The position numbers were made by a program, and so were the translations under genes. Under the pieces are notes generated by a model. The model ran no database searches. It was not told the origin of the DNA and saw only the letters and a list, made by a program, of their open reading frames with translations. Positions 15,001 to 24,000 of a DNA stretch of 64,000 nucleotides are shown piece by piece. The stretch lies in assembly GCF_000003815.2 (NCBI RefSeq), contig NC_049981.1, positions 7,862,297 to 7,926,296 of the forward strand, read 5' to 3'. The DNA comes from Branchiostoma floridae (lineage: Eukaryota > Chordata > Leptocardii > Amphioxiformes > Branchiostomatidae). Numbering within the stretch: position 1 is the first letter of the stretch; every line of letters starts with the position of its first letter.

Positions 15001-18000
15001 ATGCCACAAAATAAAAAGACTTATGAACACGTTGTAAAATACTTGTAAAAAATATCTGTGGTTCCGATTAAGAATGATAATGCTGTTAAAATGTAGATTT
15101 AGACAACAGATAATGAGATAGCACCTACCGATTTTGCCGTCAATGAAATCGGCCCTCCCAACTACTAGGGGTTGGGAACTTATGAAACGGACGAATTTGT
15201 TTCGTTACCGCGAAATAAAAATGACATATGAGCTTTGTAGAAAATGTATTGCACATTTACAATGTGTCCAGCCTTTAATTAAGACTATTGTGATTAAAAT
15301 GTACGATAGAGAATTATAAAACGTCCTGTATTCACCCTTGATGTTATGTGGACTCGTCCATTATGATGTAACGTGTGACAGTGCGGGCGGCACGGCGGCA
15401 CAAAGAGCCGCGGACACGATTGAAGGTCGGATTGAATTTCATACATGTAGCAAAGTTTATCAAACGCCGCGAAGTATGTCTGAATTTACGAAGAAATTTG
15501 TTCAAGTTGCGTTTGATTTTAACTAAACCTGACGGCCCGGTCGTGGGTGGTCTTCCACTGCCTGGCTGAATATTTGTTTGGTATGTGGCAACGCTTGTCC
15601 CAACAGGCCATAAAATTATAGCCGTGACCGGACGGTGTCAGAAACGGCGTCCGGGCAGCCGTCTACGCACGTTCCAAATTAAATGCACCTGCCCGTTATG
15701 AGTTTCTACCGTACTGCCTGACTAACTAAAACTGTGTCTTGAAGAAAAAATATTTTGCTAGGAGTTTGGCCCAGATACTAACCTTTAATAATATAGCGAT
15801 GACTGCCTCTTGGCCTTTCATTCCATTTTCTGTCGAATTTTACGCTCTGTACCCCCCGTGGGAAGGCGTGGTGGAGGCTACTGCCCGTACCAGCGGCCTG
15901 GATTACGCCGTTTATGCCCGTCGCAATCGGCGTCCGATCCGTCCCAGCAGCCTGGATTACGTCATTTACGTCCGTCGCAATCGGCGTCTGGTCCGTCCGC
16001 AGAGACGTCTGTTCCCAGCGGGGGGCCCGCCCGACGGAGCGCGGGAGCATCCGGCTGCCCGCTTTCAGACGCCGTCTCGGACGTCCCGAACGTCCGACCG
16101 GACGCGTCTAAAGTGCCAATCTAGACGCGTCCAAGCGTTTGTTATGCCGTTCGGACCGTCTTGGACGTTTCGTCGGGCGTTCAAAAGCCCGTCCCATGCC
16201 GTCCGCCGCCGTAACCGTCCAAAGCGTCCCAATAATTTAAGACGCCTTGGACGGTTGTCGCAAACGGCGTTTCGCCGTCTGAGACGCTTGAATTTTCACA
16301 GAAGTTGTTCCATGACAACAGCCCTCCCACAAGCGGACAGAGGGCTTATCCGGTGTTAAAATGCCTGTTCGAACAAGCGCTTGAACCCAATCCATAAGTT
16401 GCTCGCTCATGTGTAGGGACCAATCAGTGCCTGCGTCCAAAATTTGGACGATTCCAGACGTTAAGATGGTCAGGGTTCCCAGACGGAAACACAGAGAAGC
16501 GACTGTATATAGTGTATAATGAACGCCGGAGCGAACTACTTTCTGATGGCACCCAGGCTAAAACTTAAGATGTCTATGAGTGGATTTTTAGTACTTTGAT
16601 TGTACACACAACTACATTTTTGCCATAACAGAGAAATGAGAGTAAGCTGAAAATACAAGTGTACTAATTAACCACATATCAATACTCAAGCCACCTTGTA
16701 TGTTGTGTAACACAGGTCTTTTTCTTATTGTTATGACTTAACATATGTAGCTTATATTGTGTGTAAACAATTTTATTTCTAGTGACCTGTGCTTAAAGCC
16801 CAGTGGGGTGAAAATGTGCAATAAAGGTCTTGATCTATTTATATGGCCTGAACTTGTGTGAGCTTTTTCTTGTTAGAAGTCTTGATACAGAAATTGTTGT
16901 TCAGAATGAAATACAAAATACAGTATGTTAGTGCATTTTGTATTAAATTTTGTATATGATAATAGCTGCCTCAATTTTCTTCTTCTCAGGGTCATTTTGA
17001 TGATGTAAAGGCAATATGCCCACAGCCTTCCCATGCTGCACCAGGGCAGTTTGTGACAGCAGGGAATGATGGGACAGTCTGCATGCACGACTCCGATTCC
17101 CACATTCTGCAGTGGAAATTTGTCATCAAGGTACTGGCCAGTTTTTCTCATGACTACTCATACTATATGAAAACATTCTGTACAACATTCAACTGTATTC
17201 TTCCAGTAACCCTTGTACACACAGTAGAGATTAGAATTCAGGAGAATTTGGAATTCTCCTTGGAGACATTTGAATTCCAATATCCCTTGGGGGAAACTGG
17301 AATTCTACCAACATGCTGAAGACTAAATGTTATTGTATCATTGTATTGTTTGAAACTTTGAAGTTGAACAGCTATTAGACTAAAGGTTTGTTGTACATTG
17401 AGTAGTATAAAGACCATTAAGTCTCATCTCCTAGGGGAGATTGTAATTCTAATCTCTCCTAGGAGAATTCAAAATTCTCCTGGATTCCAAACTATACTGA
17501 TATTCAAACACGGTACGAGGTGCCTTCAAACTACTTAATCGTTAAAAAACAGTGGCAATTGAACCCAACTGTCCCTTTTTTGTAGTGATTTTGCACATGT
17601 CTTTACCGTTATCTTTCTGGAAATTATGAGATCTAGTAGACTTAAGTATTGTTTGGTAAGAATTTATAATCATGTTCCTCAGTGCTGTACTTTTTTTTTT
17701 TCAACCAGGGAGCGACTATTCAGTGTGCTGACTATTACCACCCCGGTAGTCTACCTAGGGTTGCCTTGGGAACAAAGGATGGCAGGTAGCATGCTACAAT
17801 GTTTAAGAACTTTGTTTTAAGCCAATGAAAAAACCTATGTTGAAGTCTATGATTGATTAAGTGTCATGAAACATCACAAAAGGGTTAAAATTGCACACTA
17901 AGCTGTTGCTGGTGCAATTTCTAGCACGGCCAATAGGAGGCACTTCTGCACTGCAGCTGATGAATGTCTTCATGAATTTTCTTGCAGTGTGATAGTATTA

Positions 18001-21000
18001 GAGGCGAATGACCTGGACGAGGTTTCCGAGATGTGCAGGGCCAGCAAGATCGCTAGGGGGCGCATCACAGTCATCAAGATATGTCCAGGTACTGGCAGTA
18101 AACAGCTGTAGTTCACCCTTGTTGATCTTGATGAGTATTTATGATTATTAGTAATGATAAATCCATGGGCTATTTGCAAACAACTCAAAACAACAGTGTA
18201 TGATGTGTGTAGACTATTATGATAAAGATTTTTATTCCAGAGGAACTGAAATATGACTTTCATGTGATCGTGATGTATACAGTATAGTGTGTCATACTAC
18301 ATGAAAAGCCAACTGGTACAACTTTTACATACATATATTTTGACACTACAACAGTATTGCAGCTACAGTTTGAAGAATACTACATGTGCCACTATTACAG
18401 CTTTGTTGACGGCAACAAAGACTGTAAAAACTGTTTCATTTTCCCCCCTTTTTTTGAATTCCATTGTTTTTCCTATTTTAAAATCGGATATAGGAGAATT
18501 CTTTTTACACAACCAGCAAGCACTTTGCTTACGTTTTGATGTCTATCAGACACCTTCCTCAGAGATTCTTACTGGAGTTCTGCTTCTCACCGCTATATGT
18601 AGCCGATGTAGTTGGCGCATTTGCAGTGAGAAAATGATCCCAAATGTGGCTTAAAAGCTTGTATCTTAAAATCCCATTTCTCAGACGGAGACAGGATAGC
18701 CATAGGCTGCCAGGACGGCTCGGTGCAGATCTTGCAGCTGACTGACTACTGCAGTAAACTGGAGCTGCTGGGAAAGTGCAAAGGTCACAAAGGCGCCATC
18801 ACCGGCCTGGACTGGTCAGCTGACCTCCCCACCGGAGGTTACATTATCCAAACCAGCTCCAGCCAGTACCAGCACTTCTTGTGTAAGTAGATTAAGTGAA
18901 ATGAAGAAAAGCTTATAAAATATTCAATTCTGGCTTTTCTTCATTTGAATAATTGCCAAGCTTTGTTAAGTACTTTATGGATAAAACACTTAGTACTGAC
19001 ACTATGTGGGAAAACTCCAGACCACTTTACGTCGTTGTAGGTTAGACATCCAGGTAATAAAATACGCCAAGAAATAGTTACTCAAGCAACTGGATATGGT
19101 TTTGGCCCATATCCAGTTGCTTGAGTAACTATTTTTTGGTTTATCCAGACCAATTCCATTACTGTCACCTTTCCGGCAACTTTGACCCAACTGCATGTGC
19201 TCGGATATGCTCATTCAAATGCCAAACTGCAGACACATTGAGACAAACAAACACGTACACAACGACTGATTACAGTACCTCAGTTTTGACAAAGATAACT
19301 ACTACCTATTATAGTAACAAGACCAATCGTGACTGATGCATCATACATCCTGATATAAGCCAGGAAACCTTTCTGTTATGAGAATTACCAGGAAGAGATA
19401 TTAAGTTCATCTCTGTACTGTATGATAAACCTGTCAACCTATCATGGGCAGACTCTCCATAAGCCTTCCCTGATCTGCCTTGTTGACTTTCACTGCTCCA
19501 TTAACTGATAAAACTGGGCCTTTCACTAAGCAATCTCATGACCTTCACATGCTGTCCTCTATAGACTCATGTCCACCCACTCCCAGGACTTAAACCAAGT
19601 AATCTACTGCGGTACGGTATTCAATCTTCCTATCATGGTATCAGGATTGCAGTGCTGTGATTTTGCTGTACCGTGAGTCAAAGCTGCCCAATGAGATCAC
19701 TCAGGAGGCTGATAAATCTGGTCTGTGTGGACACAAGTGGTCACAATATAGCCGGATTAAATCTCGCTTATAGCAGCCCGGCCAACATCTGCCGGTCTCC
19801 CGTGCGGAGGGGCCAGTTACAGCCCAGACAGCAGAGTTTGTGTTACACAGACTAGTCACAATAGACTGTCTGGTTCGTAATGTTCAATGTAAAAAATTCA
19901 GCACATTGGCAGGTGGACACATTTGCAGTGTGGTGAGCTGTACAATCCAAACTCACCAAGAAGACCACTTAGATCAGGGGACCAATAGAATCAAATGATT
20001 TGGTTACGCCCCTGTATTTCCCAGAGTTCCCCAGCATGCCAAGGGATCCAATATATATATAAGCCAACATACAATGTTCATGCTCAAAATGTTAAAATGC
20101 TATGCAAAATTGTTTGAGTTTGACAAGGCCTTATAATGTAACAATGATTGCGTGTACTGCATTTGCACTTAGCATTGGATCTGACGTTTAATACTGTTAA
20201 TCTTAAAATTTTTGCAATGGTTTCATTTTCACAATCCATGATGACCTTAGCCTGAGTACCATCCTATTTCTGCGGGGGCGCCTTACACTTGCTGCCCTAA
20301 AAAATAGTCTGGGAATGCTTTAAGGCCAACTGTTCCTCTGGAAGTTGAATATTTGGCTGCTAGCGATCTCACAGTGTAAGGAGCCCCAGTCACTCCATGA
20401 CTGTGTAAAGTCATTCATGAAATGAAAAAAAATAGGCGTTGCCAGCAAAATACAACGGTTACTTTTCTACAGAATTGTTTCAACGGCAACCTCAAAACAC
20501 AAGGAAAACTCTTTTCTGCCCTTTACAGCAATCAATTAAGTTCACACAAAAATAAACAGTTTTACAGGATCAAACTGACCAATTGGAGCAGAGTCATGCA
20601 AAGATTCTTGTTCCAAACACATCTGTCACTTTCACACATGGAAAAAGCAGATTCTGAAGAGCAAACCTACCCACAGAGAGGCATATGTCAACAGATGAGC
20701 AGACACATGTCACCAGTTTGTTCAAGTGTTAAAGGAATTGATTGGACAAATAAAAACACAGATTGGCAAACTGCTGGGTGAAAGCATGGCCTGAGACTCG
20801 TCAATTGACTTGGAACTGATGTTAATTTAGCACTCAGGCCACACCAATCTTATCTGTTGCTTCTCGTTTTTTTTTTTTTTTTTCGAAAAAAAATTGGGCC
20901 CGCAGGTCGAAAAAAATTTAAAAAATTTTTCAAAAGGACTGGGGTGAAGATATATGGCTTAAATAACAAAAAAAAAACAGCCTGAGGAGTTTAATGGCAT

Positions 21001-24000
21001 GTTTTATACAATGAATCCCTTCCTTTGATTTGATTTGTTACTAAGGCCACACCAATTTAATTCGTTGGTTCTCGGAATCGCCGCTTCTAATTTTCCCAAT
21101 TTCAAAAAAAAAAAAAAAATTCCATTCAGTAATCGTGCTGCAAAACTTTGGTTCCGTTAGAGAAACAGAACGTCTGGAAAGTACCAGTGCATTTACTTTT
21201 TCTCACCCCCAAATCCTTTGCTACCAATTGATTCATATCTTTTTTGTTGCAAAGTATATTTTGGAACAAATAAATCATCGTAAATGAGATACACATCGGC
21301 ATAACATAACGTAGCAGAACCAGAAGTTCGGCTGAGCATGTGCTCTCTCTCACACACACTTTCACATGCAAATTTTCAATTGAAATACAGAAATCGGCAC
21401 CCAAACAAACAACTCAATAAATCACCAATACTTTTTCACTCTTGTACCTCCATAGCCAACATGTTTTGATATGCCTGAAATGCTCAAAGTCTTCCAAATG
21501 GAGATGAAAATGAAGTCGGAAAATCTCGGGCGGCCATCTTTCTTCTTCTGTAAGTCAAAAAAGCGCCCCCACGCTGATTCTAATGGAACTGCAGATTTGG
21601 CTAGATAGTACATGGTGTACCATTTCAGTGCTGATTTCAGTAACATTAGGTTTTTCTAAGGAAGTTTAATCAAACTGCATCTTAATTTTTTGTCAACAAA
21701 TAATTGTACATGTAACAAAAAGAGAGAATAAACCTATGGTTTTATGCAACATGTAGTTCAGTACTTTGGCTTGTTCATGTATTTTGGGGGGAGTGGAAGT
21801 ATTTGTAATTTTTTTCCCAATTTGCACCAGTTGACCATGAAATGTATTTAGAGCCTTGGATAGACAGATTCTTATCAACTCAGAGAGCAAATAAGTCTTC
21901 CAGCGATGGTATTTTATTTCTAGAGGCAAACTTAAATAATGTTTGTTGTTGTCGTTGCATCTCTGTAAAAATACTATATTGGTCTATTTGAGATGTTTTG
22001 TGAACATTTCTGTTTACTGTAGCAACTGTACATAATTTAATGTATATTGTACAAATTTATGCCAACATGCAATTTTGCATGTAATTTTAACTGATTAACT
22101 ATTTCTATCACATGTATACCATGAGTTCAGGTCTGGACTAGCCAGCCTGGACCTGAACCCAGACTTGTTGCAAGTTTTTTTTTTTTTTTTTTTTTCGCCC
22201 TGTCGCTTCAATTTTTTTAGGAAAAAATCCGAGAACCAACAAATTAAATTGGTATGGCCTAATGTTATGAATAAAAGGTATTGTTTTTAGACTGAAATTA
22301 TGATGTGGTTCTGAATTGTAATATTTACAGGTTTGTGATAGCAAAACCTGTATTTTTTTTTCTTGAGACTTAAACTTTTTTTAAGAACAAAATGGACAGG
22401 CGGATCCAAGAAGCAACAAATGAAATTGGTGAGGCCTAAAGATTGAAGGACAACACTGCAATTTTAGGTCTATATCTAGACATAGATATAGACTTAGATA
22501 TAGGATTTGTCGACAAATGATTGTTGTCAGATCAAAGATGCCAGACTAAAATTCCTAGTCTAAAGTTGTCTTCCATTTTTTGTAGAAGTTGAGTGTTGCT
22601 TCTTACATGTATCTTGGCTGTTTGTCGATGTCCAGGGGATGTTGACCAGTGTGTGCAGCTGACTGACATGGCTGGACTCCGCAACACGGAATGGCTGACC
22701 TACAACTGCATTCTGGGATATGTTGTGAAAGGTCAGCACATCTATCATGTTATTGGACCGGAGTTTCTTTTACGATTTCAGATCTACCTGTAGGTGGACA
22801 CCCTCAGGCTAACAGGCTACTGTACAGTTCCACCAAAAAATGTAGAACGCAAAACTTAATCAACACGGTGAGAGGTTCTGCTTCTGCCAGAGGAACTTAT
22901 TGGTATCCTCTGTTGCCTCTTAATTTTGGGGTAGAATTTGTAGCAGTATCGTTTTTGAACACTTTTTTGATGGAAGCAGAAAAAAAATTCCCAGGATAAT
23001 ACATGTAGCATACATAACTACTAGAGAAGCTTCATGTTTGTGAAAAATGAAAATAAAAATCGATTCCCGGAAGTGATAACCCACAGGCTTTTAAGGAAAT
23101 TCAACAAATCTATGCAAAGAGCCCCTTTATGACATAGATTCAAATGCACTTTAATTTAAAAAAAACATCAAATATCAACTCTTTCAATAATTGGCTTATA
23201 TATAACTTCTGTGATAATGAGCAAAATTATGTGCACAATTTTGGATTCCATTTGCAAGGGAAAAACATTTACTAGCACTCTACTAAAATGCATTACAATA
23301 CACAAATTGCTTGAAATACTTAACATCAAACCAATTAGCCCAAGCAATTTAAGATCAAACTTTATGCCTTTCGCTCATTAAATGTTTGCATTTGTCTGGT
23401 AATGATCTTCCAGCGACCTTCAGAATGACCTTACCATGCCTCAGAAGGTTATTGACTTCCCTTGATCCTGTTTTGGAAAGGTTCATGTTTTCAAAGTCAA
23501 TGTGCATTTTAGGGGTCACTATAGATGTAAATAGCAGATTTTTGTAAAGTTTTGTTTTAATGTATGTGCAATCATCATTTAATTCAATAGTCCTTGGACC
23601 ACATTTCCACTTTATTGAGGTTATTATAATATTAGTGTCATTTTAGATGCTACTGAATTTTCTAGCCTGGGTACCATCCTGGTCACTTTATAACAGTAGG
23701 GGGTTTAAGTAGCGTCAAACAGCCGCGCGAATTAGCTGATCAGCCTTTTATAGCGCTGTGGTTTTGCTACTGGTTTGTAATCTGCCGACCCGGGTTCAAT
23801 CCCGGGTGTCGGCATGTTTGTTTCTTTCTGTTCCTGCTCGCCCTTCTAATTTCTACACTTTGCTTAGATAGTGGCAACAACTGACCCATTTTCCTTCATA
23901 GTGGCAGCAACTATTGGAGTGGACATGAACTAAACTACGGCCAATCTCTTGGCTAGAATTTTCAAAGTTCTGACACCACTATGTTGATGATCCAAAACCC

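Noticed and set aside
15739-16359. 206-codon open frame, the longest without N
   Set aside because: It runs through the CGTC-rich arm of a foldback element. It has a low-complexity Arg/Ser/Pro composition, an overlapping open frame on the other strand, and no recognisable domain.
23749-23820. tRNA gene
   Set aside because: The A and B boxes and T arm are good, but the acceptor stem does not pair. Better explained as a tRNA-derived SINE or pseudogene.
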